64,000 nucleotides of DNA from Nectonema munidae (GCA_030549495.1 JAUIRK010000509.1:1858501-1922500); one strand, 5' to 3'; counted from the first letter of the stretch, positions 24,063-37,210 are shown. The notes: generated by a model not told the origin, from the letters alone. A program made the numbers and translations.

Positions 24063-25316
24063 ATGGAAGTTAGTGATCATATGACACTTGAAGGTGTTTT
24101 AAGTTGTGAAAGTAACGCCCAAGTTGACGTAGTTTTTCTTCCTCCTGACACCGAAGATTCCCAAGAAACTGATTGTAGTAGGATAACTTGAAGTTCAAAG
24201 AAAGAAAAGTGGTCTGCACCAAATTTCAAGTCAAAAAAGAACAAAATATGTAGAAGAAGCTCCTGTTTGGAAAATATCTATCTAGTTAGCTCCTGTTTAC
24301 GTCATTTATTTCCAACTCTTGAAATAACAAGAACATTTTTTCTTTGAAGTTTTCAAGAAGATTTTCAGTGAAAAAATTAAGGATTTTATTATGAAGAATG
24401 AAATTGTTATGCGTTGTAAAATTTTTTATCTTGATTTGAAAAAAGACGAGTGGAAAAGTTTATTGAAATACTTATAAACTTTATCTGGTTACAACAGTTG
24501 TCCATGTCAAGATTTATTTTGGAGCACAGATAAGATATTGTCTGTCCTTTAGTTAGTAAGCAAATGTCAAGGAAACGTTTCAAAGAAATTAAATCTTCTC
24601 TGCATTTTTGAAATAACAATGCTGTGCAAGAATCCATGCAACAATTTGGCATATTCAGTCACGACTTCTTTATTGATGAGCAAATGATTCCATATTTTGG
24701 ATGTCATTCATCGAAACAATTCATTCGAAATAAGCCAATAAGATTTGGATACAAAAATAGGGTATTAGCGTCGTCTAAACATTACCTATTCAAATACAAA
24801 ACATATTGTGGGCGAGATTCGAATAAATGAATACCGGCTTTTTGGGTAGTCGTGTTGTGCAAGACTTACTCCACGTTGTCAAGAACACGCAGCAACATCA
24901 CGTTTTTTGACATCATCCTACGATCAATTCTCTAATTGATAAAAATTTCAATGCCAGAAGAACGATTAGAGCTGCGATTTCTAAACTGGGAGGCAGGCTA
25001 ATAATATCTGCACTTATATTTCTTCCCGCAAACAAAATAGTTTCAGTCAACTGATAAACTATTCCTTCTGAAGTTGTTTTATCAAACTTGGAAACAAACT
25101 ATCTTTTCCAATATATACAAAACCATTGAAGAGTTCCAAGCTTTCCGGTTTGGTTGCAATGTATTGTCTAAACTTGACTCTTCCGTGAAATTCTACAATT
25201 ACAAAGTTTTTTACTTGAAAAAAAAACTTTTCCATTATAAAAACTTACGAGAAGCAACGGATCTGATATATCTCTACGTTTTACGTCATCAAATCACAAA
25301 AATGATTTAATTTGAA
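24063..25316 (+). pseudogene. piggyBac-like transposase remnant (PGBD2/3-type)
   Basis: A degenerate piggyBac transposase. The N-terminal part at 24063-24190 has VDVVFLPPDTEDSQE, the acidic VD-IPP style of PGBD2/3-like proteins. About 24560-24610 reads KRFKEIKSSLHF. 24624-24830 reads FIDEQMIPYFGCHSSKQFI and RNKPIRFGYKNR, which holds the first catalytic Asp (ID-E-QMIPF in the family), then YCGR. 24838-24880 reads GSRVVQDLLHVV. About 24950-25010 reads RRTIRAAISKLGGRL. The second catalytic segment (FFDNFFTS) is damaged, and several stops and frame changes intervene. The C-terminal Cys-rich domain is not recognised, so the right boundary is approximate. I saw no TTAA-flanked ends. Confidence 0.7.
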
Positions 25317-27095
25317 TAAATCTTTCTCTGCTCAGTGTTGCTCTGAAAATAAGATGGCCATGTGCGCAAGACCATAGTTCAATCGTTGATCTATAATGAG
25401 CTCGATAAGCTCCGGCTATAATCAGAAGTCCAAAAAAAACTTCCATTTCATTTTATGTAACACTTTTCCAGTATCTTTTTTTCAAAGGATATTTTGAATT
25501 AAATTTTTTAATTTCTCTTCTTGCATACAAATTTGTGTAAATTAGAGAACATTCAAATACAAAGCAACATCAAAGCATCTTTTTTCACAAGCTAATGAAG
25601 ATTTGTTTTTTTATTTTGAAAGATTCCTGCTTGAAAATATTGGACGCAGAATTTCTTCCTTTACAACTAGGATAATTTTTACTCCATATTTTCCCATCTC
25701 TTTAATATTTATTGAAATGATTCTTATCTTTTCTCAATGCGTTCTGAATCATCACCATTTCTTCGCTCTCTTCATTGTCACTTTGAGAACACAAGAATAC
25801 CTTCGCATTTGAACTTTCAGATGAGATTTTTTCCTTCTCACTTTCAGCAGGACAACACATATTTTAAACAACTTTATCATCTCCTTCGCTATCATTAAAT
25901 ATGCATTGATATATGTCAGTCAAAGCTTTTTCTTTGTAGCTCTTTTGTGAGACATCATAGCCAAACAAGCTCAGCACAAAGAAACAGAATAAAAGAAACC
26001 GGGAAAAGGATGCAACAAAAATAATCGATATCATCATGTCAAAATTTATTTTTCAAGGGAAATATGAAAGAAAACACACTATATTTATCTTTGTACCACG
26101 ATGACTTCGATCTATTGAATACAATAGAAGGACATCGAAAAAAGCAAAACATGTGTATTTTATTGGTCGCTTTTAAAGTTACATAAAGGATATAGATATA
26201 AAATAAATGCTAGTCAGTTATTGGCAGTTGAAAAAGAAAAAATGTTAAAAAAGTTAGAACAAAAAAAACTTCTTGAAGATTTCATTGCTGGTCTTAAAAT
26301 TATTGAAGGAGGAAGCGATTTCATTGTTTGTAAGTAAAACATCTTGGTGGTCGGCTTTTTCTTTTGGGGGGTACTTTGGTTGTAAATTTTATAGGGGTAG
26401 CGAGCGTGTTAGCTTTGTTCCAAAACCAACATGTGAAATAGAACAAGGGCAACTTCAAAATACACATTGTATGTAAAAAATGAAACTTCGAGATGAAAAA
26501 GAAAAGAAAGAAGAAGAGTGAACACTGAAAAAAACTTTTTAAAACTTGCATTTACTTCCTTCACAAAGAAATCTTGTAAAAGAGGATAATCATACACATA
26601 CACAAAATAATGGGAAAAACAAAAACGCTGCTTGATCCAAATTCTTGAGGTATATGCACATTGATCGTCTTGGGACATTTATGTCTCTTTTTGTTACACC
26701 TAAATTTTATAAATAAAGAATTTTTGTCGCCCAATAAAAGTCGATCATCGCGAATTTAAAATTGATTAATTATCCCTTTAAAAAATGTTACTAAAAATTT
26801 AATTAACATAAAAAGCAAAAAATTACTGTTATATTTTGATCGTGGATTTTGGAGAATTTTTGGCTCTTCTTTGATAATTTGATTAAAATTTTCAAGTCTA
26901 CCAATTATTTTTCGTGGTTGTATATGCAACATTTTTGTGATGGTAATAAACCAATCATTTTAACTACAACTTTTTAGATTTTTTATTGTATCCATATCAT
27001 GAATAATAATAATTAAGCATTAAGAAAAAAGTAAAAAAAATATCATTTTATAGTAAATCAAGATATAACATAAAAAACGTAGATAGGATCTTAAC
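25317..27095. other. Intergenic, nothing recognised
   Basis: A+T-rich. A plus-strand frame near 26273-26476 ends in a less A+T-rich stretch (SFGGYFGCKFYRGSERVSF), but I recognise no family. Confidence 0.45.
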
Positions 27096-29399
27096 AAAGC
27101 GGTTTCCAAACTTTAAGCTATTAGGCCTCCCTTTCAAAAAAGATAGAATTCAGGGGCCTCCACTATCATATTTCCTAAATTTTTATAACTTTGCATTTTA
27201 TGACAATCAAATACAATTTTTTTATTAATTTTTTAATATTTTGATTTTGAAATGTTAATATAATTTTTCCTATATTTTCCAGCATTTTTTCTTTGTTTTT
27301 TATATACATTTTTCCTTATAAATTTCCTAAAGTTATTTCATAATTTTTTTTCCTATTTATAAAATATATTTTTTAAATATTAAAAAAATGAAGGACATTT
27401 TTGACATATATATTTATGGTTTTATATTTTCTACTTTTTTACAATTTAAAAAATAAAAGATGTATATAAATTGGAAAAATTAATAAAATAAAAAAATAAA
27501 GCTTGAAAGGACACCATCATTTATTTTTAGAAGGTTTAATTTCAATGTGATGGATGTGCTTGTTTATTGGAACAAAGTTTTTCAAATCTAGGTGTCATTG
27601 AAGACAGTGCTACGCGTAGCTCTTTTTTTTACCCGCTCGGTACTTAGATTTCATTGCAACTAGTGCAGAAAATCCACATTCACATAAGTATGATGTTACA
27701 AATGGTAACCAAACGTCAATCGCCTTCGTTGATAGAGCATTATATTCTTCACTTTGACTGGACCAAAATTCATTCAGAGATTCATTCTGAAATTTATGTT
27801 TTAATGAAGTGTCACAAGATAACTCTATCAGCATGTCTTTTTCAAAAGTCGTAAATTTCAAACTCTTCATTTATTTCATCGACGCCACCCATTGGAACTT
27901 TTCGGAATTAAGATCTTTATTAAAATAAATTGAAAAATGGGACAACAAAGCATTCAGATGTTCAATAAAAAGACATTTGTTTACATTAAAGTTAAAACTG
28001 GAACAGAAATTATTTAAAAATGGAAACATAGCAAATTGATTCTTTTTTAAATTCATTTTTCATAGCTCTAATTTTTTCATAAATGCTTTTATTTTGTCTA
28101 TCTGAATGAGATAATGCATCTGTGCTCCTTGCATCGATTTATTCAAAACACTTAATTTTCCAAAAATATCCACCAAATAGGCTAGTTTAACAAGAAAGCT
28201 GTCGTTTCTAAACAAACTAGCTTCTTCATTATGATTTTCGTGCAGAAAGGTTACAATTTCTTCTTTCAGATCAAACACTCTTTGAATTACTATTGCGCGA
28301 AATCCAGCGCACTTCACAATAGTATATAAGTGAGGTATGATTAGAGAGCGCCCATATCATCACACTGCCTTGCAAACAATCTCGCTTTCAAAGGACTATT
28401 TTTTATGTGGTTTATAACTTTTTAAACTTTTGCAAAAACGATACTTAGTTCTTCGCACATATTTTTTGAAACAAGAGCTGCTCTGTGAAGCATGCAGTCC
28501 AGTCCGTCCAGATAACGTTTGGTGTTTTTTCTTTGGTTAATGCGTGAAGACCTTTTGAAGAATGCTTGAATGATTTTTGTCCTGACATTGACTGTGCTCC
28601 ATTTGTACAAAGTCCGTTCACTTTATATCCTTGTCATTAAAAAAAGTGTCATTATACTAAACATTTCTTTAGCAGTGCTTTTTTCAGTAATGGGTTTGCA
28701 AAACAATACATCTTCCATTATAACACATTCTGCAACATATCTAACATATGCAATCAAATGAGCATCGTTAGCTACATCAGTAGCTTCATCGACTTCCATG
28801 GCAAATTTTGAAGTACGCAGAATAATAATCAACTGATCACAAAGATCTTCAGATATTCTTCTACCAACTGTATTACCAGCAAGAGGAATTTCTCGTAAAC
28901 GTTTGGCATATGATTTAGCGAACATTGTTTCAACTATATCAATTGTTGCCGGAAAAATTGGGGTTTCTCCTATAGTGTGTGCTTTCATACATTTTGCAAT
29001 TCTATAAGAAACTTGGTATGAAGCTAGCGCGGCATTTGATGGAACAGAAACAAGTTTTTTGATTGCTTGCTTTTGATTTTTAAACTCACGAAGTTTGTTT
29101 TGAAAAAATTCTTTGGGCTTATCAACGTATTCAAAATGCATAGTTTCGAAGTGTCGCTTCAATTTGCAAGGTCTCATACTATTTGTCGCCAAAATTTTTC
29201 CACATAATAAACATTTTGCGTTTTCCAAGCCATCTACAACGATATTTGTAAATCCTAAAAATAAGTATGATGAATCGTATTTTCTTGTCTTGGGCTTAGG
29301 AGCCGTACTGCATTTATTCCCATTCTTTTCACTTATATTACCTTCAGCATTTTCATTATCAGTAGATTTTCTTTTATAAACGCACAAAAATGAATCCAT
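27096..29399 (-). mobile_element. hAT transposon remnant with ZBED/SCAND3-like transposase
   Basis: The minus-strand transposase starts at 29399. An intact 258-residue N-terminal part begins MDSFLCVYKRKSTDNENAEG, contains a BED-type zinc finger (C-x2-C in CLLCGKIL, KLKRHFETMHF) and continues into the RNase H-like core (EVDEATDVANDAHLIAYVRY). After frame breaks near 28620, further pieces lie at 28610-28422, 28317-28060 and 28056-27871. The last, at 27870-27610, ends with the hAT dimerisation region LPFVTSYLCECGFSALVAMK. This is the family from which the host-like ZBED5 and SCAND3 proteins derive. The left end at 27096 reads AAAGCGGTTTCCAAACTTTA, a hAT terminus. The opposite end was not found. 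At least three breaks make it inactive, but it is the least decayed transposase here. Confidence 0.85.
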
Positions 29400-32289
29400 T
29401 ATTCTATAAAAATTAATATTTTAAAAAACTTATTAAAAATGCGTTACTATTGTAAACATTTTCGAGAATATAGAGCAAAATTAAAGCTATATATTAAATT
29501 TTAGAAAATGTAAAAAGTATTAACTTTTCCACTCAAATCCAAAATTCAAATGGGCGCAAATGAGGCAGATGTATGTTTTTAAAATTTTTATCACACAAAC
29601 ATATACAACAGACATGTTTAAAATCTCTATAAGTAAACGCGAATGCTTCAAGGAGCAAGAAATTTAAAGGTTTCCCATATATACTACACGCGTCATAAAA
29701 AAGCGCAGTGTACAGATTTCTTAATTAAATTGGAGCCTGGTAGAAATTATGCACTCGTGAAATTACATGCTCAAAGTCTTTAATAAAATAATATTTCACA
29801 TTAAAAAATGCATAACACAATGATAATTTGTATAATGTGTACAGTGATATGAAAGTTCTATCTTGCTAATATTTGTAGCCATCAAAATTCATATTAGACT
29901 TTAAAAATAGATTCTCAATGAATACACAGTAATGAGGCAATGTAGTGAAATGATGGTTAGCAAGGATGTAAGCGTACCCAAATCCGCACAACACCTGCAA
30001 ATGGATGCAAGCGTATAACACATGGAAAAGATTGGCGCTAAGAAAGGAGATTAAAATGGTAGACTTCTCCGTCTATTCAAGAGGTCATCAATCACCTCAA
30101 TTCACTTTCAATCTTACCAATCCTTAGCTCTACACCCCCTCTCCTTCACTATACATAAATCTGAAGATTCATCGCCAATCAACAGCAGACGTACTCTCAC
30201 CTAATTAAGATCAAACAAATCCACATTACTCTCCGAGTATTTACCACACAGGGTTACCAATCTTCTCTCAGAATGGAAAAACAAACTATGAACATCTCCT
30301 CCTCAAAAAGACTGGGATAATTTTGTTTGACAATTTTAAAATACTTTTCGAAGAGTCAAAAATTACTAACTACAAATGTTAGATGAACTCATAGCGAAAC
30401 TTTTTCATAGCCCCTTGAACGCGATCCTTGACAAAGTTGGTGGCAAGAAATAAAAAATGAATGATGACATCTTTGCCCAATACATGGAGGAGAGATGTCA
30501 ATCGATGAAGGCAGATTATTGATGCAGTATTAAAAATTGTTTAGACATAGAAGACTCCATTGCTCAAGCAAAAGAAGGTTTGTGCTATAAAAGAGTTAGC
30601 TCAGTGGAATTCTGCCTTGATATACTATGTTTCGTTTATAATCAGCATGCACATTAGCAATTGAAAACAATTTTTTTGATGAATCATTGGTAAAATTGTT
30701 TAGCGATGCAGGAAGTGTATACATAAATATAACAGCATAAAAACACCAAAATCGAGACACAAAATTAGCTAAAACGACTCTTATAATTTTATCTGAAAAA
30801 AACTTGTTGTTCGGTGTAATGTGAAATATTATCCATTTTTCAAAGCGGAGGAGGTAGTCAGAATAAGGAACATTTAAGCTATAAACCTCATATGGTATCT
30901 CTTTAATGTGAAAAAGAGAAGGAACTTCAATGATCAATTCCAATATAATAAAAATTATATCAATTCTTCATCTTTAATATTCTATGTTGAACGAAAGTTG
31001 GATCCAAATCAATTTTCTGATTTAAAAAAAATAAAAATGAGTAAAACAAGTGTAAAAAATTTATTTAAAAAATCCAAAAACAAGGCTATACATACAAATG
31101 TCGTAGCTCAGCGTGATATTCATAAAACAAATTAAAGACGTAAACAGACACACTTGCAAATGCTTTAGTGTGTACCATCTTAATACAACTCAATCGTCTC
31201 GTATAGCTAACGGCAACGAAAAACTCTTTCTCTGCAAATAAATATATCTTTGATGTACATACATTTATATACAATTTAGAAAACAAACTTATTTTGACAT
31301 ATAGAATGATAGAAATTAAGTTATTAAAACTAGTTAAATTTGCACATAACATTTTTAACGAAAAAAGAAAAGGATGATAAAAAATGAATGCAACACTTTA
31401 TGTAAAATCCAAGGAAGGAGGAGAGAAAGAGATTTGAAATTATTATTCATCTGAATCAACTCCATTTTTTGAAATATATTGCGAAGAATAGGACGCGTCA
31501 ACAAAAACAAAATGTCTGCTCATACGGAGAAAGCTCTTGAAAATTAGTATCCATTGAAGTTTGTTGGACGCATGTATACTTGTGTGTTATCATATGCTGA
31601 ATGTGTTTTGACGCGAAGCGGAAGAAAAGAAGTATTGACAGAAGCGGAGGAGAGAATTTTGCGTTGGTCACTCAATTTCTTCCATAAAATCTTCGATCGT
31701 CGTTTTGGTGCATTCACTTGAAAGCGTGTTTACCAAGAAAGTGACGCAATTCGATGGCACCCAAATACCTAAATCATCAAGTTTTCAAGTACAGGAGATG
31801 TAATACTTAGAAATAATGTCCTTTAACTAGAATCTTCAAGACTAATCTCCTGTATTATTTTTCAATAATTTAGGTAAAATATCTATCCTAATGTGTCGCA
31901 TTTATTCGTGTTAAAAGTATTAGTGTCTTGCGAATGAATATCGTTTCCCCATCATTTTTTGTTTTAAGAGACTGCATCAATACACGAGTGTATTAAGGTG
32001 CGTTTGTGCCTCAACATTTTTGAAATTCTTCTTACTTTTATTGGTGTTGTATATTGGTCTAAAAAAGGTATGAAATTTCACTTTAAAATTCCAAGATTTA
32101 CGTGTTGCACAACAAAAAAATCAAAACCACGTGAAATTTTTTTTGTAGATGGCGTTAATTTTTAATTTGTAATTTTTCAAGTTTTTTAATAAAAGATGAG
32201 TTATTTTTCAGATATTTTGATTAATATAGTATTTAACATATAATATTAAAGTATAAAAATTAACATAGAAACAATCTTGTATATCCTCA
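29400..32289. other. Intergenic with an unknown minus-strand open frame
   Basis: No recognised gene. A 115-codon minus-strand frame at 30596-30943 (text IKEIPYEVYSLNVPYSDYLL and SRFWCFYAVIFMY) is longer than chance neighbours but matches no family I know. A hAT 5' terminus for the element to the left was looked for here and not seen. Confidence 0.45.
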
Positions 32290-32720
32290 AGAGGTTGGAA
32301 ACGGGAGACACCGCCTTATAATCGTTTACCTTCTAACCCTCAAAAGAATGGAGAAATGAAATAAATGCTTATAATATTATCTAGTATAATCTTTCTAACC
32401 CGCAAAAGGGTGAAGACAGCCACTACCCTATCATAATCAATTACAAAGTATTACCATTTAGGATAAAATTTGATCCATCTTTGATTTGATATAATAACAA
32501 AGGGGAGACAGCGGTGCAAAGATCATTGTGATTTAAGTATAGATAGACTCTCCGGTGTGTTTAATTTAGCACTGTATATAATAAAGTTTGTTCGGTGCTT
32601 GATTTGAAATAGTAAAAATGGGGAGACAATGGGGTTAAAAGTCATTTCAGTGTTTTTGAATATTCTTTCAATTATTAAAATTTTAATTAAAGTAATAAAA
32701 ATTGGAAGACAACTTGGTAA
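32290..32720 (+). repeat. Degenerate array of GGGGAGACA-centred units
   Basis: Diverged units centred on GGGAGACA-like cores occur at about 32302 (CGGGAGACACCGCC), 32413 (GTGAAGACAGCC), 32502 (GGGGAGACAGCGGTGCAAA), 32620 (GGGGAGACAATGGGGTTAAA) and 32703 (TGGAAGACAACTTGGTAAAA). Spacings are roughly 80-120 bp. The last three share flanking text (AATAATAACAAA before, ATTGTG after). Confidence 0.45.
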
Positions 32721-32785
32721 AAATTATTGTGTTTTGAAAATTACATTAATACAGAGATAGCAGGGTTGTCTAATAATAATCAAGG

Positions 32786-32950
32786 TCTGATTATATTACC
32801 AATTAGTCTTCTAATAAGAGCCTTTTTATACGGTCTTCAGAAGAGAGACATATTTGACCTTCGAACACCAAATAGTGAATTGGCGCAAGCAAGAATTCTG
32901 TTGCCCAAAGCTTTACAAAAGAGGTCGTAAAATGTTCACTTGGTTAGAGT
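32786..32950 (+). repeat. Dispersed repeat shared with 52.5-52.75 kb
   Basis: About 150 bp here matches the reverse complement of about 52550-52745, for example TACGGTCTTCAGAAGA against TATGGTCTTTAGAAGA, and GTTCACTTGGTT in both. Both also translate to similar text (ELAQARILLPKALQK against KSAQPKFLFPKDLQK), so this may be an old transposon coding fragment. It follows the degenerate array directly and may belong to the same element. Confidence 0.5.
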
Positions 32951-33832
32951 AACCAATGCAGGTTTTCAGTAATAGAACATTCAAATCTGAAAGGGCATTT
33001 GTAACTATCGTTTCATTATGTAGACTCAAAAAAGTCTCAAGCATTATAAAAAAAATGAGGCGTAACCTGTTCCGTAATTTTCGATCGAGTTTGGCCGTCT
33101 ATTTTCGTTAAAAATCGTAGCAATTTGATAATTGTTTTAAACTTGAAATGTCCTATCCTAATGAAACTGCTGATTTATAGAAGTGGGGTAAATTTGATGA
33201 ATCAAATCAATCTCAAGATGCTATATATCCTACTTTCAGAGAAGTGCATGATGACTTTATGAAAAACTTTATGAATGCGAAGAATTTGTTCTAAGCCATA
33301 GCATTATTCACATGATTAGAGATGGTCTTGAAGAATCGCAAATGTCCTCGATCTTAATAGATCAGTGTAGAAATAATAGCGGACATGAAGAATTATCAGT
33401 TTGCTTTTGCTTTGACTCCATCATAATGAAATATTTTGTTATCTTGTTAAGCTAGAAGGGCGATGATATTGCAATTACAAACAAGGTAATTAGGCTTGAT
33501 TGAATCCCTGCATTTGTCCGCTGGGATTGCGAGCTGAGAGTGATTGCAATAAAACGAAGATAAACTAAATATTGCAAGTACGATCATAAACGTGTCAAGG
33601 ATATAAAGAAAAAAGGCTTATTATCAAAAACCTACTATTATCTCGCATAAGATAATGGTGGGTCCTAGGCCAAGTGTTTATGCGGACTATTGTAAAATCC
33701 GGTCCTGTTTAGTTATTTCCTTTTTGTTTTCTCATATGGTCTTTCCAGACAACTCATATATTTCAACTTTAAAAAGACTAAATGTCATGAAGGAAAGTAT
33801 ACAAAAATGAAAAATGTAAATTAAAACGGTAC
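32951..33832. other. Downstream of SBNO conserved coding, nothing firm
   Basis: A+T-rich. No polyadenylation signal or further SBNO exon was recognised on the minus strand. Confidence 0.4.
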
Positions 33833-34017
33833 CTATTATACGGAGATTGGTCTTTGTTTTAACTCGGATAATTTGCATTTTAGAAAGTGAAGCTCCGGGA
33901 ACAGATGAAAACATCCTTTCAACGTAATCCCAAATCGATAACACTCCACCAGACAACACATGGTACTTGCGCGTTCTCACTCCCACTTCGCAATCTTGTC
34001 GCTTACAAGATCCACGC
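33833..34017 (-). CDS. SBNO: Strawberry notch (SBNO), exon I of nine in window (C-terminal)
   Basis: Last conserved coding segment of the strawberry notch gene. The acceptor CTTGTTTAG precedes 34017. It encodes RGSCKRQDCEVGVRTRKYHV, LSGGVLSIWDYVERM and KMQIIRVKTKTNLRIIG, matching the SBNO C-terminal block (family text CEVGLRQRTYYVLSGSVLSVW and KMQIVRLRT-RIVG). The one-base start fits exon H (two bases left over). At 33831-33832 a possible donor (GTACCG) follows. Alternatively the frame reads through to a stop at 33732-33734, giving 33 non-conserved hydrophobic residues after GTVLI. Vertebrate SBNO has about 50 further residues here, so either a further exon is missing or the tail has diverged. 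Confidence 0.93.
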
Positions 34018-35827
34018 CTAAACAAGGAACAAATGTTATAAAAGGTTCAAGTGGGTTACCCCATTCATTTCGGATTCTAGGTTGATACTGGAATTCAAGG
34101 TCCCCTCAAAATTCATTGATATACGTAAAGATCATTGCCCCCAGCAAAGATCATTGCAAATTAATATTTCCGCAGAGATCATTAGTACCCATAATAATGA
34201 TTGATATCTCCTCAAAGAAATGCTCATTTCAAGTAATTTTTTAATAAAAATAATTTTTTTCTTCAAAATAATTGAATAAAACATTGAAATTATTAAATAT
34301 TTTTTAATATATTTTAAATAAACAGATGAAAGGATTCTTACAATGTATAATACTGTTTAGTATATGTGAAAACATAATTTTGAGACCGCAGAAAGGGGCT
34401 AAAAATCAAAAATTTTAATTATTTTAAAAGATATTCTGATACAGTACAAAATGCTCGATTTTTTTATTTAAAAAAAAAAGAAATTCTTTATGTTGATTTC
34501 GATAAAAAGTTATATAAAGATGATTCTAAAAGAGTTTTTTTCTTTTAATCGAGAAGCTAATAGCTCAGACGAATTTTTACATAAGTTCAAGTCCAGAATG
34601 AAATTGCTTGGTCCTATTTTAGAATGAAACTGAAGTAAAGTTACATGTCAAAAATTTTAATCTTAAATGTCATCTTAAAAGATGATTCTTTGAAATATTT
34701 GTCAAAATTAATTCAGAGCAAAGTTCTTTGCTATGTGGAACTAACCTGATACATGAATCGAGTTAGAATAGAGCTTTCTGTTAATACCTTTCAAGTTTGA
34801 TTTACAAAAATAGAAGTCGTTTATATGATGATTGGATTCTCGCCATATCATTGGTAGAGCAAATCTCATACTTTTTCTTGTTCTTTTGTCCATTGTTGCA
34901 AATGTCCTGCACATTGCTTACATACAATATAAGGCGCCAAATTTTTGTCTTGTTCGCCTAACTTGATTTTAAAATTTGAAGAGCTGATGCAACTTCTTTT
35001 TAAAAATATTTTTGTAAAATTATAAAATGTAATTATTCATAAAGAAAGATTATATTATATATGTTTTAAAATTTGATCATTTCCAATCCTATTCAAAAAC
35101 ACAATAATTTTTCACAGTGTTATTATATCATATCATACACAGAATAAAATTTATTTTAAATAACTATCAAATAAATTCTACGTTTATTGTTGTAATTGAT
35201 ATAGTGAATAAAATGATGAGAGGTTATTGGATGTCCTCATTCTCTTTATGTTTCGGAAGATAGTGAACGAAGAACACAAACTATTTTCACGCGAGCCGCC
35301 GAATTCATCGACAATTTACCGATATACCCAATTTATCGAGCACACATTTCACCGAAACCGAAGTTTTAACCTTCTATCATTATATAAAAAAAAGTTAGAG
35401 ATCATTTCCTAATTTTTATCAACATAAATAAAAAGATCAAAAAAGTGTAAAAATGCTTATCTATTAAAATTAGAGTCTTTTTTTAACCGTTGAGAATGGC
35501 AGCGATAATTCTTTCTGTGTGGTTGACATGAATTACCCGCGAAATATTGAGCGATTTTTACATCGTAAAATCTTATCAGGATGTCCAAAAATTTGCATAT
35601 ATTAGGATGGTGTAGAGCTTCCTGAGTTTCAAATGCTCTACGCATGCGGCCCATTACAAGCAGATTTGCGGCCCACACAGATTACAGTATTATTAATTAT
35701 AATTTTATGTATAAGTGTAGATTTAGACTTCTCAAAGAACTAGGTTGACTGATTTTCACTTATCATCTCTTATAAAAGTTCGCACTGCACAGAAATTTCA
35801 GTGAGACATAGCAAAGATTGTCAATAA

Positions 35828-36227
35828 CAAGAGGTGTCAAACCTCGGGACCAGAACATGTAAAGTGTTTGAATAATTAATAATAAATGTTTATTTTGAAC
35901 TATTGTAATTTATGTGCATTTCATTTGTAGTTCATTCATATACATGTGGGCCATGTATGTTGCCTTATAAACTTTTTTTATACTAAAATAAAGAACAGAT
36001 TTATATCCGTGCTAATTTTTTAATTAAATTATTTTGTTTAACTATACACGACTTTGTACTTGCATTTTTGAATATAATCAAACCATTACATGTTTCTAAG
36101 TTAAAAGTAAAATATTCTGCAATAATTTTTATTGAACAACTTTAAATATAATTGTATGAGTGCGGCCCTCATGAGAACACAAACTCACTCCTTTGGCCCT
36201 CATGGGACTCCGAGTTTGACATGCCTG
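35828..36227. mobile_element. hAT-type MITE (about 400 bp)
   Basis: The left end reads CAAGAGGTGTCAAACCTCGG. The right end, inverted, reads CAGGCATGTCAAACTCGG. These are imperfect terminal inverted repeats of hAT style, with a GGCCCTC stretch inside the right end as in many such elements. Its immediate flanks do not match. The 8 bp just right of it (CTCTACGC, 36228-36235) recur at 35636-35643 beside another GCGGCCC-rich stretch, hinting at a larger or rearranged unit from about 35640. Confidence 0.5.
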
Positions 36228-37210
36228 CTCTACGCCATCCCTCAAGTTCATTATTTGTTTTTGGAACAGAATTCAAAAAGTTTTCATAGACATCCCACAT
36301 CATGAGTTCATATCTTGGCGGTCTACGGCGATTTTATGTAGCAGGGCGGCATATCCACGTATCTTCGAAATAATCTACATTTTGTAATCCAGGTGAAGAC
36401 AAGTTGTTATTACACTATAATTCAAATGAAGTTACAACCATATCAACAGGAAGGTGTGCTAATGCAGGTAAATAACCTACATCCATTTCATATCTTTGTT
36501 TCAGCCCATTTGCTTATATAACACGAAGGATAAGCCGAAAGAACGAAAGAAACATCCTTTTAAACACGCACTTGGAATTTCTTTCTACATGCCTTTATCA
36601 TAACACGTTCAAAGTCAAGTGTTGTGCATGATTAAACTGAAATGATGTATGCTTTGGCAGACAATTATAATTATTTGCAAACCGTATACTTCTCATTGTC
36701 CTTTTAATGGTCTGGGTTATTGGAAGTTTGCTGCTGCTTCACTGCATCCTACAAGTGCATTCAAAATGACGGCATGAGGTGCTTCTGAATTTTATTTACC
36801 TCGTTTACCTGTTTTCCATTATTTTTTGAGCTTCGCTTTTATCTATAGGATTATGTTCTTTGTTTTCTTTCACAATTTCATGAAGTTTCATAGTAACCCG
36901 CGCTCCAAACTTTAACTTGTATTTTTAACTAAATACTTTTCTCTCTTCTCCTTTTCTTTTTATAAGAAATATCGATCCCTTATCAACTTCTTGCCCTTCT
37001 CCGATTCTATAAAGTGGAGAGACATGATGCGCTTTTCAGCAATGTCTCTAAAATAAATAACTTAAAGTTTTATAATTAATTAGGCTTAACAAAAACATTC
37101 TTGCGTATTTGATTATTACAGGGTAGACGAACAAAACTTGTAATATTACAAATCCAATTAGATATTTCTTACTTCAGATCGTTGGCATTCAAATTTAATT
37201 ATAATTTAAA

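Noticed and set aside
28570-29379. Plus-strand open frames inside 27.6-29.4 kb
   Set aside because: Shadows of the minus-strand hAT transposase.
33732-33832. Hydrophobic tail after SBNO RIIG as a membrane segment
   Set aside because: It lies beyond all SBNO similarity and may simply be intron read-through, so no function is assigned.
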